From an uncultured Polaribacter sp. (GTDB lineage: Bacteria; Bacteroidota; Bacteroidia; Flavobacteriales; Flavobacteriaceae), in the NCBI RefSeq assembly GCF_947503875.1, contig NZ_CANNFH010000001.1, forward strand, positions 1 to 64,000: a stretch of 64,000 nt of DNA. The letters are read 5' to 3'. Below are positions 1 through 9,620 of the stretch, in pieces. The translations under genes and the position numbers were made by a program. Within the stretch, counting starts at the first letter, position 1; the number at the start of each line of letters is the position of its first letter. The notes under the pieces were generated by a model that worked only from the letters and a program-made list of their open reading frames with translations, searched no databases and was not told where the DNA came from.

Positions 1-1254
1 ATTCCAAACGATGAAGATGCCGATGTTGATGGTGATGGAACCAACGACAATGGAGAAGATACCGATGGCGATGGAGTAAACGATGACAACGATGATGACA
101 TTGATGGTGATGGTATTCCAAACGACGAAGATGCCGATGTTGATGGTGATGGAACTAATGACAATGGAGAAGATACTGATGGCGATGGAGTGAACGATGA
201 CAACGATAATGACATTGATGGTGATGGTATTCCAAACGATGAAGATGCCGATGTTGATGGTGATGGAACCAACGAAAATGGAGAAGATACCGATGGTGAT
301 GGAGTTAATGATGATAACGATGATGACATTGATGGTGATGGTATTCCAAACGACGAAGATGCCGATGTTGATGGCGATGGTGTGAATGATAATGGAGAAG
401 ATACCGATGGCGATGGTGTGAACGATGACAACGATGATGATATTGATGGCGATGGTATTCCAAACGACGAAGATGCCGATGTTGATGGGGATGGTGTGAA
501 TGACAATGGAGAAGATACCGATGGCGATGGCGTGAACGATGACAACGATGATGACATTGATGGCGATGACATTCCAAACGACGAAGATGCCGATGTTGAT
601 GGGGATGGTGTGAATGACAATGGAGAAGATACCGATGGCGATGGTGTGAACGATGACAACGACGATGACATTGATGGCGATGGTATTCCAAACGACGAAG
701 ATGCCGATGTTGATGGGGATGGTGTGAATGATAATGGAGAAGATACCGATGGCGATGGAGTGAACGATGATAACGATGATGACATTGATGGTGATGGTAT
801 TCCAAACGACGAAGATGCCGATGTTGATGGTGATGGAACCAACGACAATGGAGAAGATACCGATGGCGATGGAGTAAACGATGAGAACGATGATGACATT
901 GATGGTGATGGTATTCCAAACGACGAAGATGCCGATGTTGATGGTGACGGTACTAATGACAATGGAGAAGATACCGATGGCGATGGAGTAAACGATGACA
1001 ACGATGATGACATTGATGGTGATGGTATTCCAAACGATGAAGATGCCGATGTTGATGGTGATGGAACCAACGACAATGGAGAAGATACCGATGGCGATGG
1101 AGTAAACGATGAGAACGATGATGACATTGATGGCGATGGTATTCCAAACGATGAAGATGCCGATGTTGATGGTGATGGAACCAACGAAAATGGAGAAGAT
1201 ACCGATGGTGATGGAGTTAATGATGATAACGACCCAGATATCGATAATGATGGT
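1..1254 (+). repeat. 114-bp tandem coding repeat, 11 copies visible
   Basis: The IPNDEDA codons recur at 1, 115, 229, 343, 457, 571, 685, 799, 913, 1027 and 1141, a strict period of 114 bp (38 residues, three calcium-loop motifs per unit). The array continues upstream of the window. Units fall into subtypes (GVNDN, GTNDN or GTNEN; NDDN or NDEN) that cluster along the array, as expected for unequal crossing-over or gene conversion. The final copy degenerates near 1240. Confidence 0.95.
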
Positions 1255-1854
1255 GTTACTAATGCAGATGAAGTATCAGATGGTACAGATCCCTTGAATT
1301 CAGATTCAGATGGCGATGGAGTTATTGATGGCACAGAGAAGACAGATGGAACAGATCCTTTAGATTGGTGTTCATCGATTCCATCAAGCATTACCCTTCC
1401 GTTGAGTCAAGTTTATTTAGATTCAGATTGTGATGGGGATGGCTTGAGTAATGGCTTTGAGATTGGTTTCGATGTAAAGAATCCGATAGATGGTGACGCA
1501 GATGGAGTTTACGATTATTTAGAATTTAATAACCACACAACACCAATAGAAGATGACTTAGAGGTATTTAATTTACTAACTCCCAATGGAGATGGTGAGA
1601 ATGATGTATTTGTGATTCGTAATATTGAGTTGTACCCAGAGAACACATTAGAGATTTATAATCGCTGGGGAGTTAAGGTGTATGCTGTATCTGGTTACGG
1701 ACAAAACGGAAGGTATTTTGTTGGAGAATCGGATGGTCGCATAACGATACAAAGTGCAGAGAAGTTACCAACAGGAACTTACTTTTACATACTAAAGTAT
1801 AAAGCAGCAGGTACTATGAAGAAGCGTAATGGTTATTTATATTTAACTAAATAA
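1..1854 (+). CDS. Large TSP3-repeat surface protein with T9SS type B (CHU_C) sorting domain, 5' truncated by window
   Basis: The reading frame is open from base 1, so this is the C-terminal 617 residues of a larger secreted protein. The first 410 or so residues are DxDxDG-type thrombospondin type 3 repeats (calcium-binding, acidic), arranged as 38-residue units. They are followed by less regular TSP3-like units with a lone Cys pair, then a CHU_C gliding-motility-associated C-terminal domain over the last 100 residues (TPNGDGENDVF, IYNRWG, GTYFY, GYLYL). In Bacteroidota this domain directs export by the type IX secretion system and surface attachment. The product is probably an adhesin or spacer-rich surface protein. 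It sits 11 bp upstream of a PorP/SprF gene, the usual partner of type B substrates. The N-terminal functional domains are outside the window. Confidence 0.93.
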   Translation: MPNDEDADVDGDGTNDNGEDTDGDGVNDDNDDDIDGDGIPNDEDADVDGDGTNDNGEDTDGDGVNDDNDNDIDGDGIPNDEDADVDGDGTNENGEDTDGDGVNDDNDDDIDGDGIPNDEDADVDGDGVNDNGEDTDGDGVNDDNDDDIDGDGIPNDEDADVDGDGVNDNGEDTDGDGVNDDNDDDIDGDDIPNDEDADVDGDGVNDNGEDTDGDGVNDDNDDDIDGDGIPNDEDADVDGDGVNDNGEDTDGDGVNDDNDDDIDGDGIPNDEDADVDGDGTNDNGEDTDGDGVNDENDDDIDGDGIPNDEDADVDGDGTNDNGEDTDGDGVNDDNDDDIDGDGIPNDEDADVDGDGTNDNGEDTDGDGVNDENDDDIDGDGIPNDEDADVDGDGTNENGEDTDGDGVNDDNDPDIDNDGVTNADEVSDGTDPLNSDSDGDGVIDGTEKTDGTDPLDWCSSIPSSITLPLSQVYLDSDCDGDGLSNGFEIGFDVKNPIDGDADGVYDYLEFNNHTTPIEDDLEVFNLLTPNGDGENDVFVIRNIELYPENTLEIYNRWGVKVYAVSGYGQNGRYFVGESDGRITIQSAEKLPTGTYFYILKYKAAGTMKKRNGYLYLTK

Positions 1855-1865
1855 TAAAGAAAAAG

Positions 1866-2819
1866 ATGAAAAATAATAGTTTTAATATTGGCAAAAATAA
1901 GGTTGTATTTACTGTTTTGTTAACGATGCTGTTAATGCATTTTAGCTATGCACAGCAAGATGCTCAGTTTACGAACTACATGTACAATACGTTGAGTTTT
2001 AATCCGGCCTATGCAGGATCACGAGGCAGCAGTAGTTTTTATCTGTCCCAACGTTCCCAATGGGTAGGTATTGATGGCGCCCCAACTACAAATGCGTTAT
2101 CTTACCATAGTCCTATAGGTTCCTCCAAAGTAGGAGTTGGTTTAAGTTTTTTAAATGATGCTATAGGTCCAGTGGAAGAGAACTTGGTTTCCTTAGATTT
2201 CTCTTATACGATTAATACCTCTTATAATTATAAGTTAGCATTTGGTTTACGAGCGAGTGCACATATGTTAAATGTAGATTTTACGAAGCTAAATATTTTT
2301 AATCCAGGAGATGCATTGGCTCAGAATAATATCAATAATAGATTTTCTCCTAATATTGGAGTAGGTTTGTTTTGGTATTCGGAGAATAATTATATTGGTT
2401 TTTCGATACCAAACCTTTTCGAAACAAGTCATATCAATAGAGATTTAAATTCTTCAGTTAGTGCTGTTTCAAAAGAGCGTTTACACTATCATTTAACCGC
2501 TGGGTATCTTTTTGATTTGAGTCAAGATATAGTATTTAAGCCAGCATTATTAACCAAGTTTGTATCGGGAGCACCTTTACAGGTAGATGTGTCCGCAAAT
2601 TTTCAGATGTACGATAGATTTACATTAGGTGCTTCTTACAGGGTAGATGCTGCCGTTAGTTTTTTAACCGGTTTTCAAATCAATAGAAATTGGATGCTAG
2701 GTTATAGTTACGATTTTGATACGAACAATTTATCTACTTATAATTCGGGTTCCCACGAAGTTTTTTTACGCTACGAAGTATTTAGAAATACTAATGTAAA
2801 AGCGCCAAGATTCTTTTAA
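1866..2819 (+). CDS. PorP/SprF family outer-membrane protein (T9SS substrate partner)
   Basis: 317 residues with an N-terminal signal peptide (hydrophobic stretch to about residue 29, ending SYAQQ) and the PorP/SprF signature at the mature N terminus (QFTNYMYNTLSFNPAYAGSRG), followed by a beta-barrel-like body. Proteins of this family sit in the outer membrane and act in secretion or surface anchoring of type B CTD substrates; SprF with SprB in Flavobacterium is the model. The gene starts 11 bp after the repeat protein and 18 bp before the OmpA gene, so the three are probably one operon. PorP itself is usually in the core T9SS locus; this is a substrate-linked paralogue. Confidence 0.9.
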   Translation: MKNNSFNIGKNKVVFTVLLTMLLMHFSYAQQDAQFTNYMYNTLSFNPAYAGSRGSSSFYLSQRSQWVGIDGAPTTNALSYHSPIGSSKVGVGLSFLNDAIGPVEENLVSLDFSYTINTSYNYKLAFGLRASAHMLNVDFTKLNIFNPGDALAQNNINNRFSPNIGVGLFWYSENNYIGFSIPNLFETSHINRDLNSSVSAVSKERLHYHLTAGYLFDLSQDIVFKPALLTKFVSGAPLQVDVSANFQMYDRFTLGASYRVDAAVSFLTGFQINRNWMLGYSYDFDTNNLSTYNSGSHEVFLRYEVFRNTNVKAPRFF

Positions 2820-2837
2820 CCTACAACACATACACTT

Positions 2838-4751
2838 ATGAGATTACCATCTATTTATATCGCGATATTTTCAGTATTTATTAGTTTTTCGCTACAAGCA
2901 CAGCAAGGAAAGATAGCAAGAGCAGATCAAAAATATAGCAGTTTGTCTTACACAGAAGCGATTGCTCTTTATAACAGTTTAATTAAAGACGGTTATGGTT
3001 CTGTTTCATTATATGAAAATTTAGGGAATGCCTATTATTATCAATCCAAATATGATCAGGCTGGCTCTAGTTACGATTCTTTATTTCAACGAACAGAAAC
3101 AGTTTCAGTAAATACTTATTATAAGTATATAGCAGTACTGAGAAGCCAGGGTAAGTATAATCAGGCAAAAAAATGGTATGATAAAATGCTTGGTTTGTAT
3201 CCTAATGAAAAACAAGAGAAATCGAATTCTGAAGGGGTTTTTGTGAGTTCACAGAGTACCCCAACTTCAGTTACACTAAAAAATGCAGGGATTAATAGTG
3301 CTTATTCAGATTACAAAGCTTCTTATTTAGGAGCGGATGAAGTTGTGTTTACTAGCGGTAGAGCCACATGGAATTTATTTTCAAAGAAGTCAACTTGGAA
3401 TAATGAAGCTTATAGCAACCTATACAAAAGTAGACTTATCGACCAAGACTCTCTAGGTAAGGCAGAAAAGTTAAAAGGCAATATTAATAAATACTACCAT
3501 GAGTCTTCTGCGGTGTTTACCAAAGACGGTACAACGATGTATTTTACAAGAAACAATTACCAATCCTCTAGAGTTGCTTCCGATTCCTTAAACAATGTAT
3601 TGTTAAAAATATACAAAGCTACATTTAATGGAAAGAAATGGAGCAATGTAGAAGAATTACCATTTAATAGCAATGATTTTAGTTGTGCACACCCAGCATT
3701 AAGCCCTAACGAAGATTATCTATACTTTTCATCAGACATGCCTGGAACTTTGGGAGAGTCTGATTTATACAGAGTAGCAATTAAAGACAACAATACTAGT
3801 TATGGTACTCCAGAGAGTTTAGGCTCAAGTATCAATACAAAAGGAAGAGAGACTTTTCCATTTATTAGTTCAGATAATGTATTGGTATTTGCATCTGATT
3901 ATAGAGCAGGATTAGGCGGTTTAGACCTGTATTATGTAAATCTTACGAGTAAATCGCAACGAGTGTATCGTTTTTCTGCTCCTATAAATACTCCTGCAGA
4001 TGATTTTGGATTGATTTATAAAACAGCACAGGGTACCGGATTTTTAACTTCAAACCGAAAAGAGTCAGGTTTAGGCACTGATGATATTTATCAATTTGAG
4101 GGATTATTATTACCTAATACACAAGATGTTACCTTAGTTTTTAAATCGAATAAAGGCACACCTATATTGGGTACTACCAGCATCACCTTAAAAGAAGGAA
4201 ATGCTACTTCATTGGAATCAGTAGTAGGTAAAAACAACAAACTAACGCTTTTAGATGTTGATACCGCAAAGGAGTACAATTTAGCGGTAAGCAATGCGAA
4301 TTACGAACCATTAAGCACTACCATTGGGTATCAGGGTAAAGACACAATTACCATAACCCTTACAGAGAAAGCACCACCTGTAGCTCCAGTAGATTTAAGA
4401 GAAGTTTTAAAGTTAGATGTTATTTATTTTGATTTTGATACGGCAAAAATCACAAAAGCATCTGCTGTAGAATTACAAAAGGTAGTTGCAATAATGCAAC
4501 AATATCCGTCCATAGCAATAGAAATTGTTGGTCACACAGATAGAAGAGGCCCTGCAAGTTACAATCAACTTCTATCAGAGCGAAGAGCAAGTTTAACTAA
4601 AAAATGGTTGGTAGAAAACGGGATTTCATCCGATAGAATGACCACCAAAGGTTTAGGAGAAAGTACGCCAATGAATGATTGTATTGCCAAAAGAAAGTGT
4701 ACAGAACAACAACACAACCAAAATAGAAGAACAGCGTTTATAATCAAATAA
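2838..4751 (+). CDS. PorE-like OmpA family protein with TPR, PD40 propeller and OmpA C-terminal domain
   Basis: 637 residues. A signal peptide (to about residue 21) precedes a short TPR region (about 25-115), a beta-propeller of PD40/WD40-like repeats (about 150-410), a carboxypeptidase-regulatory-like beta sandwich (about 425-510) and an OmpA_C peptidoglycan-binding domain (about 525-637; VIYFDFDTAKI, GHTDRRG, LSERRA). This is the domain order of PorE, which tethers T9SS components to peptidoglycan. Linked copies next to PorP/SprF and giant surface proteins are common in Flavobacteriia. It is likely periplasmic and translated from the same transcript as the two genes before it; a terminator follows. 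Confidence 0.88.
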   Translation: MRLPSIYIAIFSVFISFSLQAQQGKIARADQKYSSLSYTEAIALYNSLIKDGYGSVSLYENLGNAYYYQSKYDQAGSSYDSLFQRTETVSVNTYYKYIAVLRSQGKYNQAKKWYDKMLGLYPNEKQEKSNSEGVFVSSQSTPTSVTLKNAGINSAYSDYKASYLGADEVVFTSGRATWNLFSKKSTWNNEAYSNLYKSRLIDQDSLGKAEKLKGNINKYYHESSAVFTKDGTTMYFTRNNYQSSRVASDSLNNVLLKIYKATFNGKKWSNVEELPFNSNDFSCAHPALSPNEDYLYFSSDMPGTLGESDLYRVAIKDNNTSYGTPESLGSSINTKGRETFPFISSDNVLVFASDYRAGLGGLDLYYVNLTSKSQRVYRFSAPINTPADDFGLIYKTAQGTGFLTSNRKESGLGTDDIYQFEGLLLPNTQDVTLVFKSNKGTPILGTTSITLKEGNATSLESVVGKNNKLTLLDVDTAKEYNLAVSNANYEPLSTTIGYQGKDTITITLTEKAPPVAPVDLREVLKLDVIYFDFDTAKITKASAVELQKVVAIMQQYPSIAIEIVGHTDRRGPASYNQLLSERRASLTKKWLVENGISSDRMTTKGLGESTPMNDCIAKRKCTEQQHNQNRRTAFIIK

Positions 4752-4780
4752 CAATAGATCCTATTTTTATAATACTTTAG

Positions 4781-4815
4781 AAAAGACTCAAACAAATTAT
4801 TTGGGTCTTTTTTTT
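4781..4815 (+). terminator. Rho-independent terminator after the T9SS substrate operon
   Basis: AAAAGACTCAAA pairs with TTTGGGTCTTTT (one G-T pair) around a 7-nt loop, followed by a run of T. It closes the adhesin-porP-ompA operon. Confidence 0.8.
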
Positions 4816-5015
4816 GTGAGTTTAAATTGAATATTTAATTAAAGTAGCAACCTTTAAAAAAAATAAACAGTAATAGATTAAATTTAACTTACAAAATAGA
4901 TCTCGATTCTGTGCTAGATATTTGTGCTAGAGCATACTATGAATTATCATCAAATTTAGGTTTTGTGTTTGAATTAAAAACATCCATGTTTTTTAAAATT
5001 ATATTAATATAATCC

Positions 5016-5045
5016 TTGCAAAACTAAGAAACTATTGTATATTTG
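5016..5045 (+). promoter_or_regulatory. Promoter of the initiator tRNA
   Basis: A TTG at 5016-5018 and TATATTTG at 5038-5045 are separated by exactly 19 bp. This matches the Bacteroidota primary sigma consensus TTG-N19-TAnnTTTG. The expected start lies just before the tRNA 5' end at 5056. The rest of the 4816-5015 gap shows no gene that I can support. Confidence 0.85.
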
Positions 5046-5055
5046 CAATCCAAAT

Positions 5056-5128
<73 letters not shown>

Positions 5129-5141
5129 CTAGAAATAGCAC

Positions 5142-5165
5142 AAGCCCTTTATTTATAAGGGCTTT
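5142..5165 (+). terminator. Phage-supplied terminator after tRNA-fMet
   Basis: AAGCCCTT/AAGGGCTT stem with a 7-nt loop and a short T tract, inside the left prophage end. It replaces the displaced host terminator (now at 42241) for the tRNA transcript. Confidence 0.6.
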
Positions 5166-5183
5166 GTTGATTTTAGACAAATT

Positions 5184-5203
5184 ACCGTCTCAAATTTGTC
5201 TCA
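5184..5203 (+). repeat. Candidate integrase arm-type site, left
   Basis: A 20-bp sequence beginning ACCGTCTCA that matches 17 of 20 positions with 42118-42137, in direct orientation, 53 bp inside the attL core. In the circular phage the two would flank the core as arm sites. Confidence 0.5.
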
Positions 5204-5255
5204 CATTGATGTTTAACTTTTTGCAACTGGTTTAAAAACCTGATGTAAAAAAAAA

Positions 5256-6413
5256 ATGTCCACTACTCAAAAAATCAGAAACGTATTAGTTCTTGTAGAT
5301 TTTGTTCCAGCAGAATTAAGAGAAAACAAAACTTGGAAGATAGTTTACTACGTTAAATGCCCTATTGATAATAAGCTTAAGAGAAAGCAAAATAGAGTCA
5401 AGCCATTAAAAAGTATTACAGAAAGAAGAAAGCTGGCCAGAAAAATGGTTTTAGAGCTTAATAAAAAATTAGAACGAGGTTGGAATCCATTATTAAACGA
5501 TAATGAGATTAGAGGTTTTGTTAAATTTTCTGATGCTGCACGTTTATTTTTAGATAGAACTGTTAAGGAAGTAAAAAATCAAGATAAAAGAGCTGATACT
5601 TTAAGAAGCTACAAGTCCTTTATAAAAAACATTTCAGACTATCTTGAGGAAATTAAAGAACAAAATATGTTCGTTATCAAATTCAAAGATGAATTGGTAC
5701 GAGATTTTTTAGATGTTGTTTATTACGATCGAGATAATTCTGCAAGAACTCGTAACAATTATTTAAACTTTATCAAAACGTTTAGTGATTGGTTAATTCG
5801 TCATAAATACATATCTCAAAACCCTACTACAAGAATTGAACTAATCCCAGAAAAAACAAAAGAACGTGAGGTTATTCCAGACGGAACTTTAAAAGAAATT
5901 TTCAAATTTTTAAAAGAGAAAAAAGAGAATTATTATATGGTTTGTTTGATTTGCTACTATTGTTTAGTCAGAAGAACCGAAATAACTAAACTTAAGGTAA
6001 GCGATGTTATTTTAAAAAATGGAGTAATTTATGTGAATAAGAATGTGTCTAAAAATAAAAAAAGTATGCCGGTTACTATTCCAGATGTTTTAATTCCTTT
6101 TTTGGTAAACCATTTAAAGAATGCAGAAATGGGCGATTATTTATTTTCTGATAATTATTTACCCGGACGAAATAAACTACCTCCTAAAAAAATATCTGAC
6201 GAATGGGTAAAAGTAAGAACAGCCTTGAATTTGCCTAAAAAATATCAGTGGTATAGCCTAAAAGATACAGGTATTACAAACTTATTAAAGGCAGGAGTTC
6301 CTCCAATAGCTGTAAGAGACCAAGCACGTCATCATAGCATTACACAAACAGAAGCTTATACTCCAAAAGAAATTTTAAAAGCAAATGTAGATATCAAGAC
6401 AGTAAAAATTTAA
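5256..6413 (+). CDS. int: Phage integrase (tyrosine recombinase)
   Basis: 385 residues: an N-terminal arm-binding region, a SAM-like core-binding domain (about 90-200) and a C-terminal catalytic domain (about 205-380). Visible catalytic positions are Arg in LVRRTEIT, Lys on the beta hairpin (SKNKKS), the degenerate box YSLKDTG in place of HxxR, ARHH for the second His, and Tyr in AYTP. That degenerate box is typical of Bacteroidota prophage integrases. It catalyses recombination at tRNA-fMet. It is the only sizeable plus-strand gene at the left end, and its stop codon overlaps that of the convergent gene at 6410. The start follows a poly-A run, normal for hosts without strong Shine-Dalgarno use. 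Confidence 0.92.
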   Translation: MSTTQKIRNVLVLVDFVPAELRENKTWKIVYYVKCPIDNKLKRKQNRVKPLKSITERRKLARKMVLELNKKLERGWNPLLNDNEIRGFVKFSDAARLFLDRTVKEVKNQDKRADTLRSYKSFIKNISDYLEEIKEQNMFVIKFKDELVRDFLDVVYYDRDNSARTRNNYLNFIKTFSDWLIRHKYISQNPTTRIELIPEKTKEREVIPDGTLKEIFKFLKEKKENYYMVCLICYYCLVRRTEITKLKVSDVILKNGVIYVNKNVSKNKKSMPVTIPDVLIPFLVNHLKNAEMGDYLFSDNYLPGRNKLPPKKISDEWVKVRTALNLPKKYQWYSLKDTGITNLLKAGVPPIAVRDQARHHSITQTEAYTPKEILKANVDIKTVKI

Positions 6414-8581
6414 CTTGCTGTAACTGTAATATCAATAGTATTTGTTAAACCAACAGAATTAACTACTGTTAATCTAATAACATAATCCCCTGCTAAATTT
6501 ATATAACCACTATTTGTAAAACGAGTTATAGAGTGAACTGTATTTTGAGATTGAAAAATACCAGAGGCATTTCCATCAGGACTACTTAATACTTCCCATC
6601 CAAAGGATAAGTCTAAACTTTGAGGATCGGATGAATTGTTTGCATAAATATCTATATAAAATGAACTTGGAAAACCAAATTGACCTATGGAAATTGATGC
6701 ATTGAATTGTGTAACAAGAGTTGTTCCCCACGAAGTAGAAGTAGTAAAAGCAACAGGAGGTAAATAAGTAGTGTTACCAGATCCATCATCTATCACTAAA
6801 TTAAAATCTGGATAACTTTTTAATTTAAAGAGGCGAAGTTTAATGCTTTCAAATAATGAATTGAGATTTGTTCTTTGCAGATTATGTACTAAAAATGAAT
6901 TGTTATAAAACCAAATAATACTTTCTGAATTCAATTTAGAAGATACATAGATAGGTAATTTTAAAGTTTGATTATACTCTTCTGAATTTAAAAGTTGAAA
7001 CATCCAACGTCTTAAAAACAAGTGAATAAAACCTAATCTAGAGTATAAATTATCTCCATCATTTATTAACGGTTTAGCATTTGCATTGCTCTCAAAAAAC
7101 AAAATAGAATTACTTTCTTGATTACAAACTGCTGGTTGACCTTCAATAAATAGTGATTTCAACGGTTGTAAAGGCAAAGAAAAGGAAGAATAACCGATAG
7201 CAGAAGGTATGAACTCACCTTTCTTATTCATATAAAGTGTTTCGCCATCATCAAAAGAAATCTTATACCCTAAAGATTTATTTAATTTTCTAGCAATAGA
7301 TTTTGTCATATATTTTGATAAATCTATTTGTTCATTCGAACTTTGTGATGAATTGAAAAAATTAAACTTAACAGTCTTTGTTGGTTCATCAAAAACAGAT
7401 GTTAAAGCCATACTTTCTTTTAAATCTGAAATATATTCTCCAACACTTTTATCTGGAAGTAAATCTTTCAAATCAATAAAATCTTTATACAAAGGCCTTT
7501 CAGTTCCTGTTATTTCATAATCTCCTTCAAGAGTATTTTCGGTATTTGATGAACAAATAACTCTTATTTCTAAATCTTTACCAACGTCAGCTGCAGCAAC
7601 ATGAATTTCAGTGTTTATAGTTCTTTCAAAAGTGTTATCATCATTGTTTCTTGCTATGGCAGCTCCTAATAATTGATTGTCAAAATAAACTTGAATATAA
7701 AACTCTTCGTTTGCAACAGTAAACGAACCTTTTACATTTAATTCCATAGAATATGATCCTTTTGAGTATAAAGCAAAAATTCTTACATATTTATTATAGG
7801 TTACAGTAGATGGAGAATATCCAGAAATATTAGATTGACTTAACGTTACTGTTAAATTGTTATTTAATAAGTAGTCTTTATTAGTGTAAAAAATAGAATT
7901 ATTATGATATTGCAATGCTTTGCTAATGGATGCGTGCGTGTTAAAATCTCCAAAAACAGTATAATCTATTTGAGAAAATATAAATTTCACTATTTCTTTA
8001 ACATAAATAAAAGGTCGCATTTCATTCATCTTTTTAAAAGGAATGCTGTAAGCATACTCTAGCGTTTTTTCAAAATCTCCATTTATATTTTTATTTAAAA
8101 AACCAGAGTAACCACCCCAATCATTTTCTTTATATAATTCTGGATGATATACTTCTGAAAAATTAATTAAAGTATCTGGATAATCTTTTGCAATAGTATC
8201 TTTTGCATATTGGTAAATATCATCGCCAATATTTAAAACTGGCCATGGAAGCATTTTTAGAGGAATATCAAATATTGTTAATTTGTCTGGACTGTAGTAA
8301 AAAATTGATTTTATACTATTATCAATATTTAAAATCATTAGTTCAGCATCGTAATACCTGTCATTTCTAAATAAAAAACCTGCAACAACTTGATTTCCTT
8401 CTACACTATTATGTGAGCTAACAAATTCAAAAAAAGGAATAAAGCCACGTTCGTTTGGAATGTTAAAAGGGAATGATTGCTGTTTAATCAAATCTTTTTC
8501 AAAGAAAGAATTTTCATCAGAAAACTTAATATCCAAATGAGAAAGGTCTAATCTAAAATCCTCTGTAATAAATATTGTCAT
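6410..8581 (-). CDS. Putative tail-tip/baseplate protein with Ig/PKD-like C-terminus
   Basis: 723 residues, no assigned family. It is the last gene of the tail module and overlaps the previous gene by 29 nt. The sequence is beta-rich with aromatic-rich strands and no signal peptide. The final 120 residues (from about SWGTTLVTQF) read like a PKD or Ig-like sandwich ending in a NSVGLTNTIDITVT strand pattern. Its place after the tape measure fits a tail-tip, baseplate or receptor-binding component. Function is inferred from position; no catalytic motif is seen. Confidence 0.6.
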   Translation of the reverse strand: MTIFITEDFRLDLSHLDIKFSDENSFFEKDLIKQQSFPFNIPNERGFIPFFEFVSSHNSVEGNQVVAGFLFRNDRYYDAELMILNIDNSIKSIFYYSPDKLTIFDIPLKMLPWPVLNIGDDIYQYAKDTIAKDYPDTLINFSEVYHPELYKENDWGGYSGFLNKNINGDFEKTLEYAYSIPFKKMNEMRPFIYVKEIVKFIFSQIDYTVFGDFNTHASISKALQYHNNSIFYTNKDYLLNNNLTVTLSQSNISGYSPSTVTYNKYVRIFALYSKGSYSMELNVKGSFTVANEEFYIQVYFDNQLLGAAIARNNDDNTFERTINTEIHVAAADVGKDLEIRVICSSNTENTLEGDYEITGTERPLYKDFIDLKDLLPDKSVGEYISDLKESMALTSVFDEPTKTVKFNFFNSSQSSNEQIDLSKYMTKSIARKLNKSLGYKISFDDGETLYMNKKGEFIPSAIGYSSFSLPLQPLKSLFIEGQPAVCNQESNSILFFESNANAKPLINDGDNLYSRLGFIHLFLRRWMFQLLNSEEYNQTLKLPIYVSSKLNSESIIWFYNNSFLVHNLQRTNLNSLFESIKLRLFKLKSYPDFNLVIDDGSGNTTYLPPVAFTTSTSWGTTLVTQFNASISIGQFGFPSSFYIDIYANNSSDPQSLDLSFGWEVLSSPDGNASGIFQSQNTVHSITRFTNSGYINLAGDYVIRLTVVNSVGLTNTIDITVTAS

Positions 8582-9617
8582 TTTCTGAATATTTAAATAT
8601 TAGTGTTTCTCTTTGAGTGAAATTATCGGTTTCTAAAGGAGTTATTTTTTGAGGAGTTTTAGTTATCAACCTTTTAAGACTTGGAAGCTCGTAAATATTG
8701 AAAGATTTTAAAAGATTGATAATCATATCATACTTGGATTCGTCTCGAATATAACCTGTGTCTAAATAGATTTCTGACTTTTCTTCTATTACATTAGTTG
8801 TAATACTGGTTTTATTATTTCTAATAAAAATGTTCTCTTTTGATTTAAAAGAAATAGGAGATTTTTTTGCTCCGGTAAATTCTATAGAAGTTAATGTTCC
8901 GTAAGAATTTTGATATACTAATAAAGAATGATCTACTTCTGGAGGTAAAACGTAAAACTTACCAAAAGTAAAAACTGAATTATCAGAAAAAACTAATGAT
9001 AAAGTAAAAGAATCAATGTTGGTTCCTATTATTTTTTCTACAGGAATAAACAATGTATGTAGCTTTTTAGATGATGTATAACTAGGTAGATTAATTTCAG
9101 ATATTACACCGTTGATTTCTAATCGAACTTTAACAGGAAATAATGTCGCATAAAAAGAAAAAGATAGTAGATTTTTTAAAGTAGTAGATGTGGATTGTTT
9201 TATTGGTAAAAAGTATTTACCTGCATCAACCACATTGCTGAAATTAACAAAATTTACATCTCCTAAAACCATAGAAAAGTTTATAGTTTTAGTATCTAGT
9301 TCAGTGTTGTTTTCCATTTCTTTTAAAACACAAGTAATAGCAGCGATATCAAAAGAAGTAAAATTAAAATCGGTAACATCAATTTCAGATACTTCTAATT
9401 TTTGAGTTATAATCGAATGTATATAGTTTTCAAAATATAATTCTGCTTCATTGTTAAAAAAAGGAATTTCAAAATTATGATTCCAATTAAATGCATCAAA
9501 AACAACAGATAGTTCTACTTTTAAAAAGTTAGCATTATTTACAGTAGCAACTAAAATTTTATTATTCTCTAAAGTTCCATATAATTTATTCTCTTCGTAA
9601 TTTCCTAAATAGTTCAT
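8553..9617 (-). CDS. Putative distal-tail structural protein
   Basis: 354 residues, unrecognised. It lies 3 bp after the tape measure gene and overlaps the next gene by 29 nt, so it is translated as part of the tail module. It is beta-rich, without membrane segments or cysteine motifs. The position immediately downstream of a tape measure is where distal tail (Dit-like) proteins are usually encoded, which is the only basis for the call. Confidence 0.55.
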   Translation of the reverse strand: MNYLGNYEENKLYGTLENNKILVATVNNANFLKVELSVVFDAFNWNHNFEIPFFNNEAELYFENYIHSIITQKLEVSEIDVTDFNFTSFDIAAITCVLKEMENNTELDTKTINFSMVLGDVNFVNFSNVVDAGKYFLPIKQSTSTTLKNLLSFSFYATLFPVKVRLEINGVISEINLPSYTSSKKLHTLFIPVEKIIGTNIDSFTLSLVFSDNSVFTFGKFYVLPPEVDHSLLVYQNSYGTLTSIEFTGAKKSPISFKSKENIFIRNNKTSITTNVIEEKSEIYLDTGYIRDESKYDMIINLLKSFNIYELPSLKRLITKTPQKITPLETDNFTQRETLIFKYSENDNIYYRGF

Positions 9618-9620
9618 TGT

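Noticed and set aside
197..1297. Long His/Arg- and Met-rich reading frames on both strands of the tandem repeat
   Set aside because: They are shadow frames of the DxDxDG-coding repeat, with extreme composition and no start context.
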